A DNA stretch of 64,000 nucleotides, taken from contig NC_134031.1 in NCBI RefSeq assembly GCF_964204645.1, positions 7,416,501-7,480,500 of the forward strand, read 5' to 3'. Position numbers and translations under genes: made by a program. Below, in pieces: positions 1 through 13,600 of this stretch (the stretch's first letter is position 1; every line of letters starts with the position of its first letter). The notes beneath the pieces were generated by a model. That model had not been told where the DNA came from and did no database searches. It saw nothing but the letters and a program-made list of their open reading frames with translations. Source of the stretch: Tubulanus polymorphus. Its lineage: Eukaryota; Nemertea; Palaeonemertea; Tubulaniformes; Tubulanidae.

Positions 1-400
1 ATAAACTCACTAGACGTAGACCTTTTCAATCTGAGTAGATATTTTAAAAATTGTAGCTGAACACGCTCGAGGACCAGTGTGTTCTCATATCCCCAAATTT
101 CACAGCCAAACAGCAATATTGGTAATACCATACTAACATAAAGTTTCAAGGTCAGATCTAGGTCTAATGAATGTTCACTTACTTTTTTGATACAAAAAAT
201 ACCGCATTCATAGCTTGTTCCGAAAGATTTTTACGACATTGTGTGAACGATCCAGTGTATGAAAAGAGAACACCCAGGTACTTGAACTTATCAACTATTT
301 CTAATTTGTGACCATTAATGTAAAATTCTAGTAGGATTCTTAATCTTTTTTTCGAGAAGATAATGACCTTTCTCTTACGTATTATGAAGCGAGACCTCAC
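1..400 (-). mobile_element. Non-LTR retrotransposon (LINE) fragment, RT C-terminal part
   Basis: Read from 400 down to 1, the minus strand encodes the region after the catalytic core of a LINE reverse transcriptase. FKYLGVLFSYTGSF is the typical FKYLG block, followed by LYVSMVLPILLFGCEIWGYE and then ERVQLQFLKYLL. A stop and frame change near 179 separates the two halves, so the copy is dead. It runs off the left edge. The style is Jockey/RTE/Lian-like; the clade is not certain. The LINE tail at 49.4 kb could belong to the same family. Confidence 0.75.
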
Positions 401-860
401 ACGGCAGCTCGCGCCATTTTGCAGAGCTTCTCGAGACGTGGACCTGCATTAAAGTGATGAAATGGAAAAAAAACTTTTCATGACCTATATTTTGTAATGA
501 ATATAATATCAATTGCTAACCATAGATATAGTTAATCTTAAGTTACTATAAAACAATAATTATGAAGCGAGACCTCACACGGCAGCGCCACGCGTGCTAT
601 TCTGCAGAGCCCTCGGGACTTGTGGTGACAGGTCTGCATTAAAACTGATGAAAAAAAACTTTACTTTTTAAGACCTCTATATATAGCAATGAATACAATA
701 TCAATTGCTAACCATAAATAGAGTTATTGTTAAGTTACTATAAAACAATGATTATGCAGTGAGACCTCACACGGCAGCTCGCGCAATTTTGCAGAGCTTG
801 GCGGGACCTGTGGTGACAAAGTCTGCATTAAAACTGATATAAATGGAAAAAAAAACTTCA
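381..860. repeat. Tandem repeat, about 180-190 bp unit, about 2.6 copies
   Basis: The phrase GCGAGACCTCACACGGCAGC, or a close variant, recurs at about 387, 566 and 758. Each copy is followed by a similar block (TTTTGCAGAGC, TGCATTAAA, TCAATTGCTAACCATA). A weaker echo (GTGAGACTTCAGGACAG) lies near 966. No coding potential is seen. Confidence 0.8.
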
Positions 861-1697
861 TGCTTTAAATTGATGAATTGATTTAGAGTCAGTCTCAATT
901 AAATCAGTTTCTTTATTGCATTCGGCTCTTTTACTTGTACATCATAAAAACAATGAATATAATTAGTGAGACTTCAGGACAGTGAGGAGCGATGCCGAAC
1001 TGTGATAGTGAGCTTCAGTGTCCGGAAACGAAATATCAAGACCTCGATTCATCTATCGAAAATATTCTCTTATAATGTTCTCTTACTTCTACATAAATTA
1101 ATTCATCTATGCCTGAAACTTATTTTTTCCCTTTAATAAAGAAATACAGAATAATGAATATTTTCTTCTTATAAATCAACCTTTCAAATGGATTATTAGT
1201 GCAGAAACGTTTCCTTATCGTCATTGTTGAATCATTTTGCGATATTTACGACGGGTCGGAATATTCATTCAACTCAAAACGTTCTTATCTTCCAGGTCTA
1301 GCACATGCCTAGATATTTCGCCGTTTCGTCAAATATTGTCGTGAGTTTGGGTTTTCGGGACCTGACATGACAGGTCAGACCTACAGATCTGGAAACTCTG
1401 CAGACGTAGACAGACATCGCCAACACAGATAATTTAGTCTTAGAGGAGAACAGGTTAATTGTTAATTGAGTTAATTGGCGAGTGAGTAAATAATTAGTGT
1501 TTGGCAAGGCATGAAGTACTTAGAAAGAAGGGAATTGTGCGGAGAAAAGCCCTTATTTAAATGGGGGGCGAGATCGAAACGTCGTGTATTCTTTATATTT
1601 TTTAGATTGAATAAATAAATTCTTGTTTTTAAATTCTTTTATAATCTGTAGATACTCGATAGTGGGTTTTTATCTTAGTACAGATAATTTAACCGAA
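861..1697. other. SCFD2 upstream region
   Basis: No gene is recognised here. This stretch should hold the SCFD2 promoter and 5' UTR. A possible acceptor (ATCTGTAG ending at 1651) would allow a 5' UTR exon leading to the ATG at 1698, but nothing confirms it. The minus-strand frame at 1298-1507 resembles no known protein. Confidence 0.4.
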
Positions 1698-4600
1698 ATG
1701 TCATCTCATGCATCCTTGCTATCGCTCCAAAAAAGTGTTTTGGATGATGTGTACCGAAAAGTCAACAGAGCCATTGTGTTCATGGATAACACGGCTGCAG
1801 AATGCTTTCACTGGAGTGACCATGTCCTGAGATTCTTGGAAGCTGGTGCTGTTAATGTGAAAGAATTGTCATCATTCGAGGTAGGCCTTAGATAGTCAGT
1901 AACCTGGTCTGTGGTTTAGTTTCACGATCGGATATTTTCACTAACTACAAACCCATCCGATTATGAAAAGCTTACCACCAACGATTAGGTAACTAACTAG
2001 GCCTTAGACTGCTAATCAGCTAATTAGTTACTACCTGGTAGGCCTAGGCCTACATCTAGTCAGTAACCGGTCTGTGGTTTAGTTTCACGATCGGATATTT
2101 TCACAAACCACATATTGGTATAAGCCCATCCTATTATAAAAAGCTTTACCACCAACGATAAGGTAGACTAGTTTCCTAAATTGCAAATTTCATTCCTGAC
2201 TCGAACCCGGGCCAGTAAATTACTAGCGCAGCGTGATACCACTAGACCACCGAGCTCACTGAAAATCAACCGAATGTTTTAACTATATATAGTACCTCAC
2301 CTTACCCTAATCCTATATCCCTAGGGGTAAAACGGACCCTAATCCTAACCCTCTGGACCCACTTCTCACCCTCTTGACACTAGCACTAACCCTAAACCCA
2401 ATATAATGATTTTATTGTTACTTTCATTAATTAATACTATAATATATAGTAATATTGTACAGTAAAATAGTGGAAGTAAACACTTTGCCGTATACGGTTA
2501 AGTATCCACTTCGAAGGCCGCGAGCGGGGGACTTGGTATCCGCCTCCGTCCATCCGTCCGTCCGCATGAGCTTGTGAACGCGATTCAAGAAGAACCGTTG
2601 ATCGCAGGACTATTATATTACACAGTATGATTACCCCTAGGGAGAGGATGTGCCCTATTGATTTTAGGGTCCAAGTACCAAAGGTCAAGGTCACTACACG
2701 TCATTCATGTGAAACCTTGTGAACGTGATTCAAGAAGAACCGTTGATAGCAGGACCATGATATTACGTAGTATGATTACCCCTAGGGAGAGGATGTGCCC
2801 TATTGATTTTGGGGGAAAAGGTCAAGGTCACTAGATATCATTTATATGAAACCTTGTAAACATGATTCAAGAAGAACCATTGATAACAGAACAATGCTAT
2901 TTCATAGTGATTACCCCTGGGGAGAGGATGTGCATTAGTGATTTTGGAGTTCTAGGGTCAAAGATCAAGGTTGGTAGACGTCTTTTGCCTAAAACCCTGT
3001 AAACTCAATTCTTAAATAACTATTCATAGCAGGAAAATGATATTTCATAGTATGGTTATTTATGGGTACACTCATCATTTTTAGCCCACTTGGGACTTAA
3101 GTCCCAGCGGGCTATTGCGTTCACTTTTCGTCCGTCGTCCGTCCGTCCATAGACGGAATCCAGTTATTTTGGGAAGTTTTGAAGACGCTTCAAGGTAATG
3201 TCTTGATATTTGGGTTACACATGTATCTACCCTAGACACATCATCAGCCCAAAAACTGGCCCTGTCAGATTCAAGATGGCCGACTGGCAGCCATTGTTGT
3301 TCGCCAAAATCAGCACTTTACACATTTTTTTTACTTTTTGAGGGAAATTTTGAAGACGCTTCGATCAATTACCTTGATCTTTCGGATATATGTGAATTCC
3401 CCCACGGCCCATCAGCATGACAAAAATTGGGTCAATCGGACTCAAGATGGCCGTCCTATGACCTTTTAGTGCCCAAAAATGTTAATTTTGGCCCAAATTC
3501 TGAGTCCTGTAGCTTCCTACTGGTTTATCATTTCTCATTGCAATTTGTGATGGGTATTCTTTGGAAAGGGATGTTTTATACCTGAGACAGGTATTTTTCA
3601 TCAGCCAATTATGACGCAATTGGCGGCCATCTTGGTGTCAGCAGTACTCGTTCGTAAGTGGGAAAAAGTTTTTCCACATTATATTGATACCTAAGCGTAT
3701 TTTGTTACCACAATCATTTAGAAAGTTGTAGCTCATAAGTGTTCTATGATTGTGGTGAGTTTCAAGGTCATTGGTTTTTGTATATGGCCACCAGGGGCCA
3801 TTGAATAATGCAATATCTTAGTATTTCTATATTATATTCGTATCAATGCATATTTTGTAACCGCAATCAATTGCAAAGTTGTAGCTCATGACATCAGCTA
3901 TGATTGTGACAAGTTTTAAGGCCATTAGTTATTCTATATGGTCACCAGGGGGCGTTGAATAGTAGAATAACTTATTATTTCCTTATTATATTGGTACCTA
4001 GGCATATTTTGTTACCATGATCAATTACAAAGTTATAGTTCGTGACATGTTCTATGATTGTGGTGAGTTTCGAGGTCATTGGGTTTTGAATATGGTCACC
4101 AGGGGGCGTTGAATAGTAGAATAACTTAGTATTTCCATATTATAGTGGTAACGATGCATATTTTGTTATCACAATCAATTACAAAATCGGAGCTGCTGAC
4201 ATGTTCTATGATTGTGGTGAGTTTCAAGGTCATTGGATTCTGTATATGGTCACCAGGGGGCGTTGAATATTGATATTGTTAGATTGTTGAGCATTTGGAA
4301 CCACTTCCCAAGTGGGCATGGTGTCCCTGGACCCCTAGTTCTATACCAAAGATCAGTGTCTTCAGGGGTCATTCATTCCCTGCTGGCTATCGCGGGGGAC
4401 ATAGATATGTAGTATCAAATTGCCTTGTTAATATTGATAAACTACGTATTAAAACTCACCCTAAAACATATTAACACTTAACCTAACCCTAATGTAACCC
4501 TAAGCGTAATGATTGTCGTTAGCCCACTTGGGACTTTAGTCCATAGATGGAATTCAGTTAATTTGAGCTCTTATTGAAAATTGAGTTCAAGTATGGCCAC

Positions 4601-7600
4601 CAGGGTTGCCATCCATCTTTGATTTCTTTTCAGCACGATGCCTACACCAATTCTTGATGCATTTTTTCATGTAGTGTGATCTTTGGGGCAGCTAAAATGG
4701 GCTTGTCTTTTCATAAAGGATATATTAACAGAAAATGAACATTATCGCCACATAGCCTATACCTCTTAACTATTTTAAGACTTGTTACATCGTTACAATG
4801 TAAATCTTTCTGTAAAACTTTGAATACTGAATTCTTCTTCAAATGCATCATGAAGGTATAATAAGGCCCGTGGGCCTCTTGTTATTCGTATATCTTAAAT
4901 ATAGATGTTGGCAAAATATCCACTTTTATAATCAGGTTAGCTTGTATACTAACCAAGCTCATACCTTTGCAGGGTCCGATCTAAGGAATGAAAGCCACTT
5001 CCCCAGGGGGTAAGCATATCTGAAATTTCACTACTTGCCATACATAGGCCATCCGATTGGTAGCACTATCATCCGTTGTATCGAGTGGGAAAAAAGCTTT
5101 GTGACATAAAATTACACTAGCCCAGGGGACACGTGATAATGATAACCTACTTGCCCTGATGAGAATATACTTGTCCCGGGCAATCGGAAAAGTGCTTAGA
5201 TCGGACCCTGCCTTTGTGGTTTATATGCTAAATATTGGGTCGTGAACAAAACCACAGAAAGGTTACTGACTATATTCGAGGTTAAGCCAGGCGTAGAAAA
5301 GTCGGCCATATTTTTTCCGCACGTTTTGAAAAGCATAGAACTAACGATAACAAAATGCTGCATCATCATCCAATTGATATATTAATTAGGCTAGTCGAGA
5401 GTGGGCCTTCCTTGGTTACTTGTTCTGGAAGTGTCTGCTTCATACAACAGTCCACGCTGGTCATGTGAACATCAATAATACCAGACAGTGCCCTTTTGAA
5501 TCCTTTCCAAAATTTCCAACAAAAATCTAACTTTTTTGACAGAACTGGTTCTTAAAAAATTTTTTCTACAAAATTATATTCCCCTGTTAACCAATCAAAA
5601 GGGCTTATGTTTAGCCTGAATACCAGACACTTTGAACAACGGCTGAATACTAGACAAGCCTAAGTTGAGTTGCAATCAATTGAGTTTTTTCTACTTAATC
5701 ATAGGTGGCAGATGCTGGCATCAAAAAAGCAATATTTATTACAACGAAACTTCTTTTTGGAACGACTTTGGCAATCATTCAAGATATTATCAAAGCCAGT
5801 AGCCTGCAGTATGTAATAGTCATCACAGCAGTCAGCCCGGCAATGCACATTTATTCGAAGCAAGGCTCATTCGACGGCGATGAAAAAGAAATTTTCTACC
5901 AACTCGAAGAAAGGTTATTAGAATGGATGGGAAATATGGTAAGTTTCCTTCATAATTGTATTACATATAATATCTCGCTTTCCTGGTTGCCCTTGCCGAA
6001 GTCATTTTAGTTGGGACCATCATTATGCTAGGGAATCATACTTACCGGGTAGCAAAATTAAATGAATGGGATACCGGCAAGTTTACTGTGGGAAGCGAGG
6101 ATTCGGTGTTAAAATCCACCAGGATCGCTAGTGGCACTGTGGTTACCGCGCTTCAATTTCTTCAACATTTCAATTAAATTCGAGTCAACTTTTCCGATTA
6201 GTAAATCAATTTTTAGTGAAATCAATACCATCCACTGAGTGAGAAAGGGAATTTTATATCAATCCAATGAGTTGTTTAATAATTTTCTCATTTGTGAGCC
6301 TAAAAGTAAAGTTCAAATTTCATTGAAAATGAATTGATTTTCATTACGAATAACCCAGTGTTTTGTCGCGCCATCTGATGTTGCCGGTATCCCATTGTGG
6401 AAATACAATTTGGGACTCAAAAAAAGAGGTGATTTAAGAAAAGAGACTAGTAACGATTTTACATGTTCCAGGTACTTAAGCGTAGGGTTCACCCAATAAA
6501 TCACTTGATTTTCTGAACATATGCAAAGGGATTGTCAATTCATGCTTCATAAACCCAGCAAATGTTTTTGTCCTAAATCATTAAAAAGAAAGGTGGCGAG
6601 TTTCAGGCGCGGATCCATTGCCATTCGGTGACTACAGCACAATGAAAAGGGCACCAACTTTGAAAAGGGCCAGTATTAATGCCCAGGGAGCGAGTTTGAG
6701 TGCCATTTATTGGTATCATGCCACTAAATTTGCCTTCACACTCAATTTGCTTAAGCCTTTTTGAGATTTTTGGCAAAATTTGCCCTTTTAAGATTAGATT
6801 TATAGAGCAACAATAATGTCTCTTTTAGAATAGTGCCCTTTTGAGTAAAGGAAAATGCCTTAGATTGCCTTTTTTGATTTAGGGCAATTTATTTTCATTC
6901 ACATTTTGCTTTAGTCCCAGCACAGAAAGGCAATTATTTTTTTATGACGCACAAATTGTGTGCCCTTTTATTTACTTTTTTCCCGGAACAAAAATTTTTC
7001 AAGGGCATTTGAAAACTGCGACTACCGCACGTGCTGCATGTGCGACAGTCTGGATCCGCGCCTGAGTTTTTCACCAGGGGCATTTGATAATGAAATTGAT
7101 TCAGGCCTATTTTGTTCCTTTTTCTTCTTTTGCAGAACTACACATCAGAAGTCGTACATATTCCATTCAATGTAGCCCCGATCACACCAGATCTGTTCAT
7201 ATTACCAGACTATACTGATATGTTTCCACTGATGCCTTCTGACTGTAAATCTATCGAATTGCAATTCAACCTTGGAAAAACAGCCAAGGTAAAATATTAC
7301 ATCCTGTATCAAAATTCCTAGATTAAGAAAGAAAAGTCATGAATGTTTCATATGTGCGTGCGTATAGATTCATATAATTGTTTGTTCCAGGCTGAAAGGA
7401 AAGAAATGGCTTCTTTGAAAGATGTAGAATTTTTCCACTTGCCTAAACAGTTGAAACTCCAGTATAAGGTACCCTATCCTTTGTTCATATTTTAGGTGTT
7501 CATTGTTTGGATTACAAGATTGAGTTTGTGTGTTCATTTTCATTCTGACAAAAAGTATAGTTTGCACAATATTGTTTTAGTCACCCTCGTGCCTCATCAT

Positions 7601-10600
7601 AATGAACGTACAGTTTATAACGAATCGATTAGCTGTTACTATTCGCCATAATTAGGTTTCATCATAAATCGTCATTTTTATTCTATTCCGGTGTATTCAG
7701 AATTTGTGTTGATTTCTCATATTTGTAGAAATTTTATTACAGTTGTTAGCGAGTTTATTGAACAGTCTGATGGACGTGTACAATGTTAGAGATGAGTGCT
7801 ACAGTATCGGTCATACGAGTCGTATCATAGCAATGGAACTAGCGAACCATGCAGCTGGACGCAATAGAAGAAAGGTATGATATTACTCTCATATCCTCAG
7901 ACTTAGACGAAGAGGATGTCACTTCAACCACCTCCCCATGCCACCAGCTATCCCGCTAGATGGTGTGCGTATCAATAGGACAACTCAATCGAAATTTTGA
8001 AAAATTTAGTTCATTTTTTTTCACCTGAATTTTTAGCCTCCCAACATAAAGATTAGGCGAAATGTATCTCTTGACTCAGATTGATGTTTAGGGTTCATAA
8101 ATAGATTGATTTCTATTCATCGTTAATAGAATTCGGGAAGTTATGGATAGGTTTTTATTGAATATGAGAAGAAATCCAACAGCCATTCATTGTAGGAATG
8201 CACAATGACAAATCTCCTCGCTTGCCACAAGTAGAATCCTCGATGACAAAAGTTTTAGGAGTTGCCGAAAGGAGTCATTATTATCTCGATAGTAGAACAT
8301 TGTTGCATCAATCTTGGATATAATGATTTATCAGATTGAGAGATAGAAACTGTGACCCAAAATGATGGTTAATTTCATATTGGATGAAAAAAAAGATTCA
8401 CTGGTCATCTCAAGTTCCACTGCTGTAAATTATAATGCCATTAATCAAGAAGAAGAAGAAAAGTTATCACTATTGTCTTCATTTTTTGACAAACATTTGA
8501 TTAACATATCAAATTGCCAGTGATATTTTTCAGGCATCAACCAATAGGGCGTCTATAATTCTGATGGATCGAAGTTTAGATATAGCAGGTTGTGCTAGTC
8601 ATCACAGTGATAACATCCTGGATAAAATTATCAACATTCTACCTCGTCTCCCACCACATAATATTGATATCAGCGTTAACATGGCTCCTTTGTGCCATTT
8701 ACCGAGGTAAGTAGTCAGTAACTTGGTTCTGTCCTTTGAAAATCCATTATGTCACTTCGTAATAGTAATATCACAAAAACTATGCATGGGAATAACCTCA
8801 CTCGTGCTAAGTACCGGTATAGATAAGGCTCCGTATTTTGAGGAGAAATCTAAGCTGATGAAGAAAACTAGTAATCTGGGGTAGTAATGAGTTCTCTAGA
8901 ACAGGGGCCCATTTTATAGACTAATTGTAAGTTGGCCACTGGGAGTTGTTCACTGGTTAACTCGGTTGAATATGAATTGAGTCTAAATTCCCACTTGAGG
9001 TTGTTGATGTTAACACCAGTCTATAAATTTAACTTCATATCAGGGGTTAACTTTAAATCGACTCTGAATTGAGTTACCTCTGGGTTAAAACTCTAAAACT
9101 GGCCCCTGGCCTTTTGAGTTAAGGTTTTTTACATCAAATTGTTAATTAAGTTTTTTTCTATGACATCAGTTTCTCAGAAAACCCTAAATTTATTTTCCGA
9201 AATTATCCCCCAAACGGGAAGTCTTGTGTTCTGTTACTGTTATATACATGATTCAGTGAATGTGTGGATGATGTGATGGTGCCGGGTTGTTTGTCCCATC
9301 CACGAGAACCGAAAGCTACGAATCTCTTGCAAAATCTGATGTGCGCGAAACAAAAGGTAAATCAATATTTGGTTGACAAATACAATAATTTTGACAGTAT
9401 TTGAAACACAGTAATAATGAATTTGAAATTTAATTGTTCATGAAAAAGCACAAGTGAAATGAGAATTACTGTACTTCAAGATTTTAAGTATTCAATGCGC
9501 TGATATATAGGATTCTAATGAATAAATTTGCATGTTAACTAATTAACCGACAATTTTGATTGAAATTCATTATTCTTTAACCATTTCAAACCTTTGAAAT
9601 TTGACTATTCTTAGGAAGGACTGATGGGTGTAAACCGGCTTTTAGTGGAGACAGCCCAAACTGAGGAAGTACCAATAAAATTATCCGGAAAACCGGGCCG
9701 AGTTTCATTAGATCAAATCCTTTCACACATAGATCTATTCAAGTAAGTATGACCTATAAACCCTGCCTTTATACTTGTTCTTACCAATAACTTGCATTTA
9801 ATTGCTCAAACAGAGAGTTGAGGAGCATTAGTGAAAACCCCCAATGCCTCATCAATCCAATTTAGTGTATACGCAATGTATATAAAGTGATATGCTTGAC
9901 ATTCTGCCATCCAAGTTAATGCGATGTATAAATCTTGTATTGGTTTCTGTTGCATACGTCATCTGCCTTTTAATAGCAAACCTAGTCAGAATACCAGACT
10001 ACGTTATGGGACGGGTTATTGCTTGCTTTGGGAACAACAGCTAGGCACTGGACTGTTGTGCACACAGTGAGTCTCTGGGAAAAGTGCCAGGTATATCTTA
10101 TCGTGCAGTAGAACATATGACCATTACAACAGAAGGTTTTGGCTTCTTCCCAGGACATCTTGATGAACTTAAGTTCATTGATTAGTGTCCTTGGCCAGGT
10201 GTTTTGTGGTCTTCCTTGTTTCCTACAACCTCGTGGTTGTCAGTCTAGTGCGTGATGTACGATGTATGATTGTTCGCGGTGTAAATTGTGACTAATCCAC
10301 TTCATTCACTTCCATTCATGGATGGTTTTGAAGACAGGAATCTGTTTGGTGCAGGCTCACGGATCCTCATCAGAGATTGGATCAGGCAATCTTACACGAA
10401 GGATCCTCAACAGTCAGTATAAGCTCTGAGATATATTTTTTCTAGGAATGACATAGACGCTTTAACAAATAACAGCGGTGTACTGCAGGTGGCTCTTGCA
10501 GTTGTAAAGGCGCTGAAAAATCCGGATTGTACAAAATGGGATTCATTACTCGGTGTCGAGCGACTTCTACTGCAGAATATGGGTGACGAAGATTGTCCCT

Positions 10601-13600
10601 CTGCTGCTAGTCAAATCGTACAGTTAATTGATGGTCAACTTCGGAAAAAAGAAAGGTCAATCAAAATTTTTCATGAACCACTATGTGATAAGTCTCTTGA
10701 GTGCGGTCAAATTCATTGATTCTTTTTATATTTTCAGTGAATACATTGTTGAAGATTATATATTACTTTTGTTGTTTGTTTTTTCTCTGATTGGAGATGA
10801 TTGTATACATGGGTCATTAGAAGAGCGTAAGCTGAAGGTTAGTTACCCTAGCATCATCTGATCAAAGACTTTTTAGCCCACTTGGGACTTCAGTCCCAGC
10901 GGGCTATTGCGTTAACTTTTCGTCCATCGTTCGTCCGTCCGTCCATCCATCCGTCCGTAGACGGAGTCCAGTTATTTAGGGAAGTTTTGAAGACGCTTCA
11001 ATGTAATGTCTTGATATTTTGGTTACACATATATCTTCCCTAGACACATCTTCAGCCCAAAAACTGGCCCTGTCAGAATCAAGATGGCCGACTGGCAGCC
11101 ATTGTTGTTTGCCTTTTTTTCACATTTTTGAACTTTTGGAGGGAAATATTGAAGACACTTTGATCAATTACCTTGATCTTTTGGATTTTTTTTAATCCCC
11201 CCAAGGCCCATCAGCATAAGAAAAATTGGGTCGATCAGACTCAAGATGGCCATCTTATGACCTTATTAGTGCCCAAAAATGTCAATTTTGGCCAGAATTC
11301 TGAGTCCTGTAGCTTCCTACTGGTTTGCCATTTCTCATTGCAATTTGTGATGGGTATTCTTTGGAAAGGGATGTTTTATACCTGAGACAGATATTTTTGA
11401 TCAGCCAATTATGACGCAATAGGCAGCCATCTTGGGAAAAAGTTTTTCAACATTATATTGATACCTAAGCATATTTTGTTACCACTATGGAATAGAAAAG
11501 AGTAGCTTATAACGTGTTATATGATTGTGGTGAGTTTCAAGGTCATTGGTTTTTGTCTATGGCCACCAGGGGGCGTTGAATATTACAATATCTCAGTATT
11601 TCTATATTATATTTGTACCAATGCATATTTTGTTACCACAATCAATTACAAAGTTGTAGCTCATGACATCGTCTATGATTGTGGTGAGTTTTAAAGACAT
11701 TAGTTATTCTAAATGGTCACCAGGGGGCGCTGAATAGTATAATAACTTAGTATTTCCTTATTACCGTATTTTCCGGCCAATAAGCCGAGGGCAGTTTTTT
11801 AGCCTAAAATACATGGATTTCATAAAGCTTTGCCCAATAAGCCGAGGCCCTTCATCAGAGATTTTAATTCACTGATTTGTCAATTAGTTCGTCTTAATTG
11901 ACGATTTAAGAGGCTGACAGTAGCGCCCGCCGATGTGTGAGAGTGCTGTGTATACTATCATCGCCGAGTGACTGTGCTATATATAGACTCACTCAGCTGA
12001 TTACTATACACACAGCCATACACGCAGTACGCGGCTCACTGCTGATTTGCATATATACTAATGTATGAACTGACACGTGGTAGTATGATGAACTCGCGCG
12101 TAATATAAATGTATACCATTGCCGCTGTGCGGTGATGGAACAATCAAAGTAAAAATAAAATAGTTCAAAATAGATTATAATTGGTAGTAAATAATGACCT
12201 CAAATAAATATCGACCACTTTTCTTGATTTTGACGATCATTGAGAGCATTAAAGTGGCATAGATCGGGAAGTGATTTTTTATGTCAGATCGTATCCGCCC
12301 AATAAGCCGATCACGATATTTTGGGTAAAAATCTGAGGCTAGAAAATCGGCTTATTGGCCGGAAAATACGGTAGTAGTAGTGTCCGTTTGGTACTATGGT
12401 CTCTTAGGCTTTGACCTCTTCTAGCGTAAAAATTAATACTACAGCTTTGGTTGGTGCGCAGTTTTGTATATTTGTAAATCGATGCTCTCTCTGCTTACTA
12501 TTCCGTTTCCACTAGCGTTTTTTTATAACACAATTCTAAAAGTTTCATATATACACACGTAACATATATTCAGAGTTTAATCCTTATAGGAATACAGCTT
12601 CGGGTGCGTACTCCAATGTCTGTGAAGCCTGACCTTAAAGCAATCCACCGACGGTGCTCTAACAAATTCTAAAGGTAGCGAATTCCAGATCTGGATCGTT
12701 CATATACTAAAAAAGTATTTTCTACAGTTTAATTTTGCTCTTGACAGAAACAATTTAAATGGATGACCACGAGTTCTAGTGGACAGTACCCTGGGTAGAA
12801 AGTTTGGTGGGGAGGGACATATACCATGTACATATTTATACGTGTTGATCGATTGCATCACCCCTCATTCTTCTATAAACCAGGGTTGGAAGTTTAAGTT
12901 GTTATAGGCGCTGTTCATAAGATAAATTCTGTAATCTGGGAACCATCCTAGTCACTCTCCTTTGGACTGCCTCAATAGTGTCAATATCCTTTTGATACTG
13001 CAAGGCCCATACTATATTAGCATACTCTAATATCGGTCGAATTAGGGCCATATACAGAGGTATCAGTGTATCCTCTTCTAGATAGACGTATGTGTTTTTG
13101 ATAGCTGATAATGTTCTGTATGCTTTGTTCAGTACATTTCGAATTTGTGATTCAAATATCAATTTATTGTTGACGTCTACTCCTAAGTCTCTCTCACACT
13201 TGATTTCCTCCAATAGTAAGCGGTTTCCATCAGCATCGTTGATGTGTTACCTAAAATCCGGTGGGTTTCTACCTATTCTTATTACTTTGCATACTTATTA
13301 TATTGGTACTTAGGCATATCTTGTTACCATGATCAATTGCAAAGTTGTAGTTCATGACATGTTCTATGATTGTGGTGAGTTTCAAGGTCATTGGGTTTTG
13401 AATATGGTCACCTTGGGGCGTTGAATAGTAGAATAACTTTGTATTTCCATATTAAATTGGTAACAAGGCATCTTTTGTTATCACAATCAATTACAAAATG
13501 GTAGCTGCCGACATATTCTATGATTGTGGTGAGTTTCAAGGTCATTGGTTTTTGTATATGGTCACCAGGGGGCATTGAATATTGAAATTGTTAGATTATT

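Noticed and set aside
381-860. CRISPR-like array
   Set aside because: The repeat unit is about 180 bp without short regular spacers, and the window is eukaryotic.
2195-2262. Functional tRNA gene
   Set aside because: A and B boxes are present, but the terminal stem does not pair and flanking repeats indicate a SINE.
3081-4340. Helitron assignment for the 1.25 kb family
   Set aside because: The CTAGT end and tandem interior are suggestive. The 3' hairpin is too far from the end, a TC start is absent and no A-T insertion site is consistent, so I left the class open.
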